11,726 bases of DNA. Origin: Chloroflexota bacterium. GTDB taxonomy: Bacteria > Chloroflexota > UBA4733. The stretch is taken from contig JAICXR010000060.1 of the NCBI GenBank assembly GCA_025980355.1, positions 1 to 11,726 of the forward strand. Direction: 5' to 3'. Of this stretch, positions 1 through 6,627 are shown piece after piece; positions within the stretch are counted from its first letter, which is position 1, and each line of letters begins with the position of its first letter. Position numbers and translations under genes: made by a program. The notes beneath the pieces were generated by a model. The model was given only the letters and a program-made list of their open reading frames with translations, searched no databases and had not been told where the DNA came from.

Positions 1-2
1 GG

Positions 3-794
3 CTACGCCGCTTCCTGGACCGCGCCCCGGTCGAGCAACAGGCCTGGCTGCGTCTTCGGGCACTGTGGAGCGCCGCCTGGCTCGCCAACTGGTCAGGTGA
101 GACGGCGACGGCGCGCGCCTACGCGACGGAAGGGCTGGCACTGGCCGAGGCGCGCCAGGACGAGGCGCTGCTCCCACGCTTCCTCTTCCTGTCCGCCGCG
201 CCGGCCCTGCAGGACGGCGACCTGGTGGCGGCACAGGTAGTTGCCGAGCACGCGCTGGCGCTGGCCCGCCGGATCGGGTTGATCGGCGAGCAGAGTTTTC
301 CGCTGATGCAGCTCGGGACGATCGCTCACCTGCGCGGCCAGGTGGGCGGCGCGTCTGCCGCCTACCGGGAGGCGCTGGCGCTCCGCGGTCGGAACAACCG
401 GCAGTGGGCGCTGCGAAATCTGGGTTTCCTGGCGCTGGAAGGAGAACAGCCAGACGAGGCCTACGGATGCTTCCACGAGGCGCTGGTGGAGACCTGGAGT
501 CTGCGTCAGGATTCCGCAGTGGTGGAGAACGTCAATGCCCTGGCGGCGCTGGCGCGAGAACGGGGGCAGTGGCAGCCGGCGGCGCGCCTGTTGGGGGCGG
601 CGGACGCCGGGCTGGAGCGGCTGGGCGGCGGGCTGCCCGAACCGGTCGGCCGGCGGGAGCGGAAGCGGACGCTCGCGGCGGCCCGGGAGCACCTGGGCGA
701 GCCGGCCTTCGCAGCCGCCTACGCCGCCGGACGGGCGCTGGCGCTGGAACAGGCGGTGCAGGAGGCGATGGCGACGGACGGCCATGATGGTTGA
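3..794 (+). CDS. C-terminal part of a TPR-rich regulator (LuxR/AfsR-type ATPase family), 5' end outside window
   Basis: The frame is open from base 3 without a stop until TGA at 792-794, giving about 263 residues, so this is the end of a larger protein that starts upstream. The sequence is made of paired amphipathic helices rich in Ala, Leu, Arg and Glu, such as AYATEGLALAEARQDEALL and AYREALALRGRNNRQWALRN. This is the TPR-like pattern found C-terminal to the ATPase in large signalling regulators. The last residues (EPAFAAAYAAGRALALEQAV) match the typical ending of such LuxR/SARP/adenylate-cyclase-associated ATPase proteins in Chloroflexota and Actinobacteria. That family normally senses a ligand and regulates transcription through an N-terminal or C-terminal effector domain. 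No HTH is visible here, so any effector domain lies upstream. Family assignment is by recognised pattern; the exact subtype is uncertain. It converges on the nucleotidyltransferase gene across a gap of about 210 bp in which no clear terminator was found. Confidence 0.7.
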   Translation, partial: LRRFLDRAPVEQQAWLRLRALWSAAWLANWSGETATARAYATEGLALAEARQDEALLPRFLFLSAAPALQDGDLVAAQVVAEHALALARRIGLIGEQSFPLMQLGTIAHLRGQVGGASAAYREALALRGRNNRQWALRNLGFLALEGEQPDEAYGCFHEALVETWSLRQDSAVVENVNALAALARERGQWQPAARLLGAADAGLERLGGGLPEPVGRRERKRTLAAAREHLGEPAFAAAYAAGRALALEQAVQEAMATDGHDG

Positions 795-1006
795 CCGCGC
801 CGCTGACCAGCCAAGGCGGCATCCAGGTCGCACGGCGTGCGGGACCGATGTGACGGTCGCTGCGCCTGCGGTGGACACGTCCCGGCCCTGATCGTGGCTG
901 CTGGACTTCCATTGCTTCCTTTACGCCACGCTCCAGCTATCACAGCAAGTGGTAGCCGCGGGCGCGGAGGCGGAGCAGGGAGACCAACGCGGGAGAGGCG
1001 CGAACC

Positions 1007-1582
1007 TTAGGTCGACGGCCGGTCCGGCCGCTCCTCGCGCTCGGCAACAAGCTGGAGAAACGCCGCAAACTTGCGTTGGAAGTCCTCTTCGTCAATGCGC
1101 AGCGATTCCTTCTCCATGCGCGGCACGATCTCCACAAAAGCGCGCTTCAATTCCTCCAGGCCGAGCCGCCCGGCGTCGAGAAGGGCGAGTACATCGTCAA
1201 TGTCCCGGCTGGCGCCGCGTTCGATCTTGGACAGCGCCGTCGAAACCGGATCGAAGGCGAACACGTCCAGATCGCCATAGCGAGCGAGAAATGGGCTCCG
1301 TTCTTCCCAACCAAGCGGCAATGGAATGAAGTCGCCCGGACCGACCGGTTCGACACTGAGGTCCATCGCGCGGATCAAGCGGCGCAGCGCGCCCTGGAAC
1401 GCTTCCTGATGGATGGCATCGAGCTGGACGGTGTAATCGACATCCACGGTTTGCGCGCGGAATCCCGCACGCACCATTTGAGCTCCGCCAACGAGGTAGA
1501 GCCGGCCAGGGCCACGGAAATCGCGCCCAAGACGGCGCAGGAACTCTTCCAAGCGGACGCTGTTGACGGGGGCGCGTGGCAT
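1007..1582 (-). CDS. DUF6036-type nucleotidyltransferase (AbiEii-like fold)
   Basis: This 191-aa protein has the hallmarks of a minimal nucleotidyltransferase. There is a GG motif at residues 32-33 (YLVGGAQMV), followed by D47-x-D49 in the context TVDVDYTV, which would bind the metal. Further on, K119, R122 and the D127IDD130 cluster (SKIERGASRDIDDVLALL) match the C-terminal signature of DUF6036/AbiEii-like proteins. Such proteins transfer nucleotides to RNA or protein targets, and several relatives are toxins of toxin-antitoxin pairs. No substrate can be named here. The ATG overlaps the stop codon of the upstream gene by one base (TGATG at 1584-1580), a strong sign of translational coupling with the 195-aa neighbour. 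The length is typical of the family and both putative catalytic Asp residues are present, so the gene appears intact. Confidence 0.8.
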   Translation of the reverse strand: MPRAPVNSVRLEEFLRRLGRDFRGPGRLYLVGGAQMVRAGFRAQTVDVDYTVQLDAIHQEAFQGALRRLIRAMDLSVEPVGPGDFIPLPLGWEERSPFLARYGDLDVFAFDPVSTALSKIERGASRDIDDVLALLDAGRLGLEELKRAFVEIVPRMEKESLRIDEEDFQRKFAAFLQLVAEREERPDRPST

Positions 1583-2169
1583 CAGGCGGTCCGTTCCCGA
1601 GCTTCGGTGCGTAGCCCCTCCAGGACGTGCTCGGCGACGTCATGCCAGCCGCGTTCGTAGGCGAACGGGAAGGGCTGGCCGGCGCGCAAGAGGTCGGCGA
1701 CGGAGGTGAGGCAGGGACGCCCGTAATCAAGATCCGGTGACGGCACCCCTAACTCGCCGGCAACGTCGTCGGCGGCTATGACCGGCTGGCCGGGTAGGTA
1801 AATGCCGACGACAAAGCTCCAGTGCCGGCGTAGGGCAGCAGCGGCGAGGATGCTCGCGCGGACGATCAGGCGTAATCGCGCGTCGCTCACAAGGTTGGCG
1901 GCCACATCCAGCGCCACCGGCGCGGCCTCAGGGTGCCGAAAAAGCAGCGCCACGAGAGCATCGCGCAGGCGGGCTTGGGGAGCGCGGGCGAGATCGAGGA
2001 TCAGCGCCTGCAGCGGAACACCGGCTTGCTCGTGATAGGGCGAGGCGCGTCCGTCCCAGGTGCTGCCACCCGTCAGATACCGCACGTCGTAGACCGCCAG
2101 ACGGTCAACAAGGTCATCCCAGCGCCGGTCAGCCTCGGACCGGCTGTCGGCCTTCGTCATCGTCATCAT
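1582..2169 (-). CDS. Uncharacterised 195-aa protein, coupled partner of the nucleotidyltransferase
   Basis: I do not recognise a named family. The protein is soluble, mostly helical, with no signal peptide or membrane segment. Its first third is RRWDDLVDRLAVYDVRYLTGG. A helical middle (residues about 50-125, rich in Ala, Leu and Arg) recalls HEAT-like packing. A more conserved-looking end contains SPDLDYGRPCL and PFAYERGWHDVAEHVLEGL. The start has three in-frame ATGs (2169, 2163, 2160) and only a weak purine stretch upstream. The first ATG is taken because it is furthest upstream, and the start is uncertain by three codons. It begins 15 bp after the stop of SBP1 and ends in a one-base overlap with the nucleotidyltransferase, so it probably acts with that enzyme, perhaps as an antitoxin or adaptor. 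That role is inferred from gene arrangement only, and no DNA-binding HTH is evident. Confidence 0.6.
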   Translation of the reverse strand: MMTMTKADSRSEADRRWDDLVDRLAVYDVRYLTGGSTWDGRASPYHEQAGVPLQALILDLARAPQARLRDALVALLFRHPEAAPVALDVAANLVSDARLRLIVRASILAAAALRRHWSFVVGIYLPGQPVIAADDVAGELGVPSPDLDYGRPCLTSVADLLRAGQPFPFAYERGWHDVAEHVLEGLRTEARERTA

Positions 2170-2184
2170 TCCCGACCCATTGAA

Positions 2185-3762
2185 TTAGGACGAACTCGTA
2201 GCCCGAAGCGCGGCGGTCACCTGCGGCGCCGCCTGGGCGAAGGCGGTGCGAGCGGTGTTGGTGTTCTTGTTGTAGACGGCGTCGATCACCGGGTTGAGAA
2301 TGGCCAGCGCCTTCGGGTCGTTGGAGAAGCGCAGTTGGGGCCGCGCCTGCGCCAGGGCGGTCACGAACACCTCCAGGTTCGCGGTCTGCAAGGTCGGCGT
2401 GAGGGAGCGCACGCTCGCCAACCATTCCTTGGCCAGCGACTGGCGCGCCGGCTGCATCTGCTCGACCTCGATCAGCATCCGCGCCCAGGCCGGTTGGGTC
2501 ACGAACCGCAACAACTGCCAGGCGCCATCGGTATTCTTGCTCGCGCTGCCCTTGAGCAGCGCATAGCAGTCGGTGGTGTGGTAGTTGGCGGTCTTCCCGG
2601 TCGGGCCGAGCGGATTCGGGAAGAAATCCAACTCGAGCTGAGGATGCTGGAGACGCAGGTCGCGCAGCGACGAGGAGCCGCTCTCCTCGGTGGCAAACTT
2701 GGCGTTGCCGAAGAGGTCGCTCCCCAGCGCCTTCACGTCGTTGGGTTGCGGGGCGATATGGTCCTTCCAGATGAGGTCCTGGACGTACTGCAGGGCATCT
2801 AATGCCGCCGGCTGGTCCAGCAAGCACTTTGCATTGTCGTTGGGATCGACGACCTCCCCGCCCCAACTCCAGACGATCTGGGAGAGGAAGCCGCTCAGGT
2901 TCGCCATACCATTATTCAAAGCAAACTGCGTGTAGGTGTCGCCCTGCTTCTTCGTGAGCGACGCCCCCGCGCTACGCAACTGATCCCAGGTCGTTTTCGC
3001 CGTCGGGAAGTCGACGCCAGCCTGGCGGAACAGCGCCTTATTGCCGAAATAGACGTGGCTGGAGCAGTACTTGGGCAGGGCATACTGGTGGCCCTTGTCG
3101 AAAAACATGTGGTACTGGCTCGGTAACCAGTCCGCAATCTCGGCCTTGCTGACGTCACGCGCCACCTGGGCGCTGATGTCGAGGATGGCGTCGCGGTCAA
3201 TCAAGCTGAAGAGCGGATCGCCATACGCCTTGGTCACGTCGGGGGCGCTGCCGGAAGCCACCTGAACCAGGAGCTTTTCTTCAAAGGCACCGGGGATGTC
3301 CGGGTCGAGTTCCACCTGGTAGCCGGTCTGCTGCGTGAACTGCTTCAAGAGATCCTGCTTGGGCGCTTCGGACGGCTGACTGTCGTAGTCGAAGAGGCGC
3401 AGCGTCCCTTGCCCCTTGCTCACCACACCAGTCTGCGCCGAAACGGCCGTCGAGGAGGTTGACGTGGCGGCGCTCGCCGTCGTGAGCGTGTTCACCGCTG
3501 CACCCGACGCCGACGTCGAGGTTATGGAGCCGCTGGTGGTCACGGCCGACGTTGCGGTGGTCGCCGCGGCGACGCCGGTCGCCGTGGCCGTGGTGCTACC
3601 GGTTCCCGCGGTTGCCCCGCCGCCGCAGGCCGCAAGCAGGCCGGGACCGGTGAGCCCGACGGCGCCGCAGCCCGCCCACCGCAACAGCGCCCGCCGCGAT
3701 AGGCCGGAACCCCTCCGTATTGCCTCAATGCCACCGCGCCCTAGCGTCAGATCCCTCACCAT
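2185..3762 (-). CDS. ABC-type extracellular solute-binding protein, Tat lipoprotein (SBP1)
   Basis: This is a 525-aa lipoprotein of the SBP_bac_1 (MalE/UgpB-like) family, which captures a sugar or similar solute outside the membrane and hands it to an ABC permease. The N-terminus has a twin-arginine motif (SRRALL, residues 22-27), a hydrophobic segment and a lipobox LLAAC with the lipidated Cys at 46. A Thr/Ala/Ser-rich linker covers about residues 47-117. The binding domain then runs to the end, with family-like stretches such as VASGSAPDVTKAYGD and KALFRQAGVDFPTAKTTWDQL. The start is placed at the ATG at 3762 because GGAGGGGAAGG lies 8 bases upstream. A longer reading from a TTG at 3810 would overlap the candidate -10 element. 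No transporter genes adjoin it. Downstream, 15 bp away, are the two nucleotidyltransferase-pair genes, so it seems to be an orphan receptor. It is only distantly related to SBP2 and SBP3. Confidence 0.88.
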   Translation of the reverse strand: MVRDLTLGRGGIEAIRRGSGLSRRALLRWAGCGAVGLTGPGLLAACGGGATAGTGSTTATATGVAAATTATSAVTTSGSITSTSASGAAVNTLTTASAATSTSSTAVSAQTGVVSKGQGTLRLFDYDSQPSEAPKQDLLKQFTQQTGYQVELDPDIPGAFEEKLLVQVASGSAPDVTKAYGDPLFSLIDRDAILDISAQVARDVSKAEIADWLPSQYHMFFDKGHQYALPKYCSSHVYFGNKALFRQAGVDFPTAKTTWDQLRSAGASLTKKQGDTYTQFALNNGMANLSGFLSQIVWSWGGEVVDPNDNAKCLLDQPAALDALQYVQDLIWKDHIAPQPNDVKALGSDLFGNAKFATEESGSSSLRDLRLQHPQLELDFFPNPLGPTGKTANYHTTDCYALLKGSASKNTDGAWQLLRFVTQPAWARMLIEVEQMQPARQSLAKEWLASVRSLTPTLQTANLEVFVTALAQARPQLRFSNDPKALAILNPVIDAVYNKNTNTARTAFAQAAPQVTAALRATSSS

Positions 3763-3770
3763 CGCGAAGT

Positions 3771-3781
3771 CCTTCCCCTCC
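3771..3781 (-). promoter_or_regulatory. Strong ribosome binding site deciding the SBP1 start
   Basis: On the - strand this reads GGAGGGGAAGG and lies 8 bases before the ATG at 3762. It favours that ATG over the in-frame TTG 48 bases further upstream. Confidence 0.7.
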
Positions 3782-3809
3782 CTACCCAGTCGCTGGTATC
3801 CCAGGTCCA

Positions 3810-3838
3810 ATGATGGCGACGCCGTCCGTCGCGGTCAA
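3810..3838 (-). promoter_or_regulatory. Candidate sigma70-type promoter for SBP1
   Basis: On the - strand TTGACC (3838-3833) is followed, after exactly 17 bases, by CATCAT (3815-3810). The match to consensus is 5/6 and 4/6. Transcription would start near 3803 and give a leader of about 40 bases before the ATG at 3762. The candidate is based on pattern only. Confidence 0.35.
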
Positions 3839-3883
3839 CGTTGTCAGTGGCGAGGCCGTGGAGTCGCCATCGCCGGCTGCTAT

Positions 3884-3897
3884 TTGCCGCGCGGCAA
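3884..3897. promoter_or_regulatory. Perfect 14-bp palindrome TTGCCGCGCGGCAA, candidate operator
   Basis: The sequence equals its own reverse complement and sits in the 232-bp gap between the divergent SBP1 and Uma2 genes. It lies upstream of the candidate SBP1 -35 and about 90 bases before the Uma2 SD. A homodimeric repressor or activator could bind it, and its central CG and overall shape recall LacI-family operators. In GC-rich DNA, short palindromes also arise by chance. Confidence 0.35.
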
Positions 3898-3994
3898 GGC
3901 TTGTGCCAGGCCCATGCTATTTCCCGGCGGCGTGCCGCCCCAAAGTCCGTGGTGCGCCGTCATGCTAGCCTACAGGGAGGCATAGGAGGTCCCG

Positions 3995-4759
3995 ATGAGC
4001 GTGTATCCCCCGGTGGAATCATCGCCCCTGCTTGATCCCGACTACGTGGATTCCGAGGAGCAGGACGAGCCGTTGGCGGGCCAAGACCACCGGCTGACGA
4101 TTAACTACGTATTTCACGCGTTCAACACGCGCCTCTCTGGCCCCGACTGCTTCGTTGCGGCCGAGTTGCGCGTCCACCGCAACCCGAGGAACCTGCGCGA
4201 CTACAAGGAACCGGACGTGATGGTGGCACTCGGCGTGGCGGACGGCATACGCGAACGCTACATCATCCCCGATGAAGGCAAGGCCCCGGATCTGGTAATC
4301 GAGGCGCTGTCGCCCAGTTCGGAGCAGAATAGCGACCTGGACGAAAAGAAGACCTGGTACGCCAAGGAGGGGGTGCGGGAGTACATCGTGGTGGACCCGC
4401 AGGGCAAGTTCCCCACGCAGCCGCGCCTGCAGCGGTTCCGATTGGAACTCGGGGCGGACGCGCCGGCCGAGCTGGCGGACCCGGATGGCGTCCTGCGCAG
4501 CCGGCTGATCCCGTTCGGGTTGACGGTGCACGACGACTGGGTGCGGGTGGTGGACCTGGCGACGGGCGAACTCGTGCCGACGCCGAAGGAGAGCGAGCAG
4601 CGGCGGCTGGCGGCGGAGCGAGAGGCGCGGGAGGCCCTCGCACGCGCCTGGGAGGCCAACGCGCTGGCCGAGGCGGCGGAGGCGCGGGCGAGCGCGCTGG
4701 AAACGGAGCTTGCCCGCCTGCGCCGGCTCTTGCAGGAGCGCGACACCGACCGGGCTTGA
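3995..4759 (+). CDS. Uma2 family (DUF820) PD-(D/E)XK nuclease-like protein with coiled-coil tail
   Basis: This 254-aa protein has the Uma2 core over about residues 20-185. P73D74 (YKEPDVMVAL) comes first, then D99 and E103 in APDLVIEALSPSSE, then K118/K119 in DEKKTWYAKEGVREYIVVDP. This spacing fits the PD-(D/E)XK active site of the family. These proteins are massively multiplied in Cyanobacteria and Chloroflexota, and their cellular role is unknown; some are carried by or related to mobile-element proteins. The C-terminal 55 residues (EQRRLAAEREAREALARAW onward) form a charged Ala/Glu/Arg coiled coil ending in LARLRRLLQERD, probably for dimerisation. AGGAGGT (3984-3990) just upstream supports the ATG at 3995. 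The gene is divergent from SBP1. Its stop codon TGA lies inside the left arm of a 12-bp inverted repeat. Confidence 0.88.
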   Translation: MSVYPPVESSPLLDPDYVDSEEQDEPLAGQDHRLTINYVFHAFNTRLSGPDCFVAAELRVHRNPRNLRDYKEPDVMVALGVADGIRERYIIPDEGKAPDLVIEALSPSSEQNSDLDEKKTWYAKEGVREYIVVDPQGKFPTQPRLQRFRLELGADAPAELADPDGVLRSRLIPFGLTVHDDWVRVVDLATGELVPTPKESEQRRLAAEREAREALARAWEANALAEAAEARASALETELARLRRLLQERDTDRA

Positions 4760-4835
4760 TCGCGACGGCAAGTATCGGGAGCGTCCGCTTCCGTCGGTCC
4801 GGCAACCCTGCCGACGGGATCTATCGCGATCAAGC
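4754..4835. repeat. 82-nt element bounded by perfect 12-bp inverted repeats
   Basis: GCTTGATCGCGA (4754-4765) and TCGCGATCAAGC (4824-4835) are exact reverse complements. Between them a second pair, CCGTCGG (4791-4797) and CCGACGG (4811-4817), can form an inner hairpin. The element lies between the convergent Uma2 gene and the oxidoreductase remnant, and its left arm includes the Uma2 stop codon. It could be a bidirectional transcription end or a small non-autonomous palindromic element (MITE/REP-like). There is no T-tract, so a classical intrinsic terminator is less likely. No target-site duplication is obvious. Confidence 0.6.
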
Positions 4836-4839
4836 TTCA

Positions 4840-5140
4840 CTAAATGGTCACCCAGCACCCCTGGTCGTTCGAGTCCAGCGCCGCCTGGACGACCTGCTGC
4901 GCCTTCCAGCCATCGTAGAAGCTGGGCGAGAGCGGCTGGTCGGCCAGGATCGCGTCGATGAAGAGGCGGTCACCGACCGGCTCGCGCGTGAGGCGCTCCA
5001 GCGACTGGACAATCGGCGGCTTGTTCAGATCGACGATTCCCAGCAGGTCGTCGGGAATCGGCAGCGGGCGGAGCCGCGGCTCACCCCGGCGGGCACCCCG
5101 GACCGCGTCGCCGTTGAGGAAGTCGTAGTCAACCTCCGTC
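4840..5140 (-). pseudogene. C-terminal remnant of a Gfo/Idh/MocA-family oxidoreductase
   Basis: Read on the - strand, about the last 97 codons before TAG (4842-4840) encode VDYDFLNGDAVR, then LRPLPIPDDLLGIVD, VGDRLFIDAILADQPLSP, and SFYDGWKAQQVVQAAL, ending in GCWVTI. This is the usual ending of the Gfo/Idh/MocA sugar-derivative dehydrogenase family, in which the last helix carries a Dxxxxxxxxxxxxx-S pattern and the protein ends shortly after a Trp-Val. The Rossmann NAD-binding half and most of the substrate domain are missing. The frame stays open upstream to 5292, but that part (Arg/Pro/Ser-rich) looks non-coding and overlaps the GYD gene start and its regulatory region. I therefore call it a 5'-truncated relic. 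It is of the same family as the intact gene starting at 11681. Confidence 0.65.
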
Positions 5141-5195
5141 AAGGCAGAAGCGGAGCGGGTGTGCGCCGCCAAGCGGCATTGCCGTGGCGGCGACC

Positions 5196-5214
5196 TTGAC
5201 ACACGGCCTATACT
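5196..5214 (+). promoter_or_regulatory. Promoter-like TTGACA and TATACT boxes before the GYD gene
   Basis: TTGACA (5196-5201) and TATACT (5209-5214) both match sigma70 boxes well (6/6 and 5/6). They are only 7 bases apart instead of about 17, so they cannot act together as a normal pair. TATACT could serve as a -10 with a poor -35, giving a leader of roughly 65 bases. Confidence 0.25.
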
Positions 5215-5285
5215 GACGTGTTGGTTCATCCGTCGATCGCCCCTAGGCGGCGGCATTTCCGCGATTGCACGTAGGAGGATAGCCA

Positions 5286-5612
5286 GTGGCACTTTTCATG
5301 GCGCAGTTCACCTACACCCCGGAAGCCTGGGCACGCCTCGCCAAACGGCCGGAGGACCGCAGCGTCGGCCTGAAGGCCACCTTGGATCAAGTTGGGGGGC
5401 GGCTCCTCCACCTATACTACTGCTTCGGCGAGTACGATGGCGTGGTGATTTTCGAAGCCCCTGACGACGTTGCCGGAGCCATACTCCCCCTGGCGGCGAA
5501 CGTGGCCGGCCATCTCAAAGCCATCAAGACGACCAAACTCATCAGCGTCGAAGACGCGATGACGATCATGCAGAAGGTCGGCGCGGTGACCTATAAGGCC
5601 CCTACCGGCTAA
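5286..5612 (+). CDS. GYD domain protein
   Basis: This is a small 108-aa protein of the GYD family (PF08734), named for its Gly-Tyr-Asp motif. Here it is GEYDGVVIFEAPDD (motif at 48-51). The fold is a ferredoxin-like dimeric alpha/beta barrel, and the function is unknown. A pattern of QFTYTPEAWARL near the start, KATLDQVGGRLLHLYYCFG in the middle and GHLKAIKTTKLISVEDA near the end fits the whole domain at its usual length. GTG at 5286 is chosen because AGGAGG (5273-5278) lies 7 bases before it. An ATG four codons later would be too far from that site. It seems to be a single-gene unit, surrounded by gene remnants on both sides. No partner is evident. Confidence 0.85.
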   Translation: MALFMAQFTYTPEAWARLAKRPEDRSVGLKATLDQVGGRLLHLYYCFGEYDGVVIFEAPDDVAGAILPLAANVAGHLKAIKTTKLISVEDAMTIMQKVGAVTYKAPTG

Positions 5613-5621
5613 GCGCCCGCT

Positions 5622-5665
5622 GCTCCGCCGCGGAGCGTATCGCGGCTCGCCGGAACCTACCGGCG
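5622..5665. terminator. Two adjacent GC-rich hairpins after the GYD gene
   Basis: GCTCCGC (5622-5628) and GCGGAGC (5630-5636) form a tight stem starting 10 bases after the GYD stop. CGCCGG (5648-5653) and CCGGCG (5660-5665) form a second stem with a 6-base loop. There is no T-run, so this would be an atypical transcription end at best. Confidence 0.3.
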
Positions 5666-5718
5666 CGTGCCGAGCGCCTCCCCACGTGCGGCGTCAGAGC
5701 CCCTCACAGCCATATTTT

Positions 5719-5832
5719 GACACTGGCGTTCGACCCGGCCGCCACCGCCTCTACGTCGTCACCAATGACGCCGCCCTGACGGTGGTGGACACGCGCGCCG
5801 ACGCCGTCCTCGCCGGCTTCAGCCGGTTGGGA
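5719..5832 (+). pseudogene. Single-blade remnant of a YVTN-type beta-propeller protein
   Basis: The + strand frame starting near 5719 reads TGVRPGRHRLYVVTNDAAL followed by TVVDTRADAVLAGFSRLG. It matches the YVTN/YncE propeller repeat (P-x-x-x-R-x-Y-V-x-N, then V-x-V-I-D-T, then V-x-x-x-I) at nearly every key position. Only one blade is present. The frame then continues as a shadow on the antisense strand of the cyclase gene, and no start codon with an SD lies upstream. A functional protein of this kind has six or seven blades, so this is a relic fused to nothing. The identification rests on one repeat and is therefore tentative. Confidence 0.45.
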
Positions 5833-5847
5833 CCAGGCGCCCGGCGG

Positions 5848-6573
5848 TCAGTCCTCGAAAATCGCGACGGCGCGGACCGGGGCGGCGGTGGTCCCGGTCC
5901 ACTTGACGGGGAAGGCCGCCATTTTGAAGCCGGTGAAGGGGGCAAGCTGGTCCAGGTTGGTCAGGTTCTCCAGGTGGTAGTACTCGTGGTCGAGCATGAC
6001 GCGGTGCGCCTCCCAGAACTGCCGGCGCTCGAACATGGCCCACACCGGCGGATCGAAGGTGACGGCGTCGATGCCCATGACGCAGATCCCCTGCTCAATC
6101 AGCCAGAGTGTCGCCTCGGCGGTCATGCCGCTGTGATCGGTGAGGTAGCGGTCCTCGTGCTGATAGCTGCCGGCACCAGTCATGATCAGGACGATGTCGC
6201 GGGGCTTGAGCGGGTAGTCCAGCTTGCCGAGCGCGGCCTGCACGTCGGCGGCCGTGATGCCCGCCCCGCGCTCCTTGTGCCGGAAATCCAGCACCACGCC
6301 GTCGCCGTAACAATCGTCGATCGGGATGGTCTCGGGGCCGGGGCCGTCGTGGCGGAGGTGCTTCAGCGCGTCGATGTGGGTGCCGACGTGGTCGCTCATC
6401 ACCGCCATGTAGCTGGCCGTCAGGGAGGTGACCCCGTATTTCGCCGCGCCGATGTGCTCGGCAAACTCCTCCCAGGTCTCGTACATGAGCAGCGCCGGAC
6501 GGACGATGCGGGGGAAGGTCACCATGTTGTTGTGCACCGGCATGCTCAGGTCGATGATCCGTCTGCTACCCAT
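5848..6573 (-). CDS. Cyclase family protein (kynurenine-formamidase-like metal hydrolase)
   Basis: This 241-aa enzyme belongs to the cyclase/KynB family (PF04199), which uses Zn or Mn to hydrolyse amides, lactones or related cyclic bonds. The metal-binding signature H-x-G-T-H-x-D is present at residues 62-68 (SDHVGTHIDALKH), with another His at 72. The second family motif, GICVMGIDAVTFD, follows. Length is close to the usual 210-260. The start is ATG 6573, since GAGAAGGA (6580-6587) lies 6 bases upstream; the ATG at 6579 would be almost on top of it. The gene is 54 bp after the SDR gene in the same direction and is probably the last gene of the GntR-SDR-cyclase operon. In that setting a lactone or imide hydrolase for a carbohydrate breakdown product is more likely than tryptophan catabolism, but this is inference. 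Confidence 0.85.
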   Translation of the reverse strand: MGSRRIIDLSMPVHNNMVTFPRIVRPALLMYETWEEFAEHIGAAKYGVTSLTASYMAVMSDHVGTHIDALKHLRHDGPGPETIPIDDCYGDGVVLDFRHKERGAGITAADVQAALGKLDYPLKPRDIVLIMTGAGSYQHEDRYLTDHSGMTAEATLWLIEQGICVMGIDAVTFDPPVWAMFERRQFWEAHRVMLDHEYYHLENLTNLDQLAPFTGFKMAAFPVKWTGTTAAPVRAVAIFED

Positions 6574-6627
6574 CGTCATTCCTTCTCGTGTATGCGGGAC
6601 CGTTGCTGCCACCGGCGGGGGACGACG

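Noticed and set aside
795..1006. Possible terminator or small gene in the gap between the TPR gene and the nucleotidyltransferase
   Set aside because: No stable hairpin with T-run was found. The short frames here lack start signals and known motifs.
1933..2802. 289-codon + strand frame across the 195-aa gene and SBP1
   Set aside because: It crosses two real genes on the opposite strand, has no SD, and its composition (Arg/Gly/Gln/Leu-rich) has no recognisable domain.
3763..3810. N-terminal extension of SBP1 starting at TTG 3810
   Set aside because: The ATG at 3762 has a strong SD at 8 bases and yields a normal Tat signal peptide. The TTG would lie inside the candidate -10 box.
3926..3939. 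GGCGGC-GT-GCCGCC inverted repeat before Uma2
   Set aside because: It is very GC-rich and short, likely by chance at this base composition, and no T-run or operator-like context supports it.
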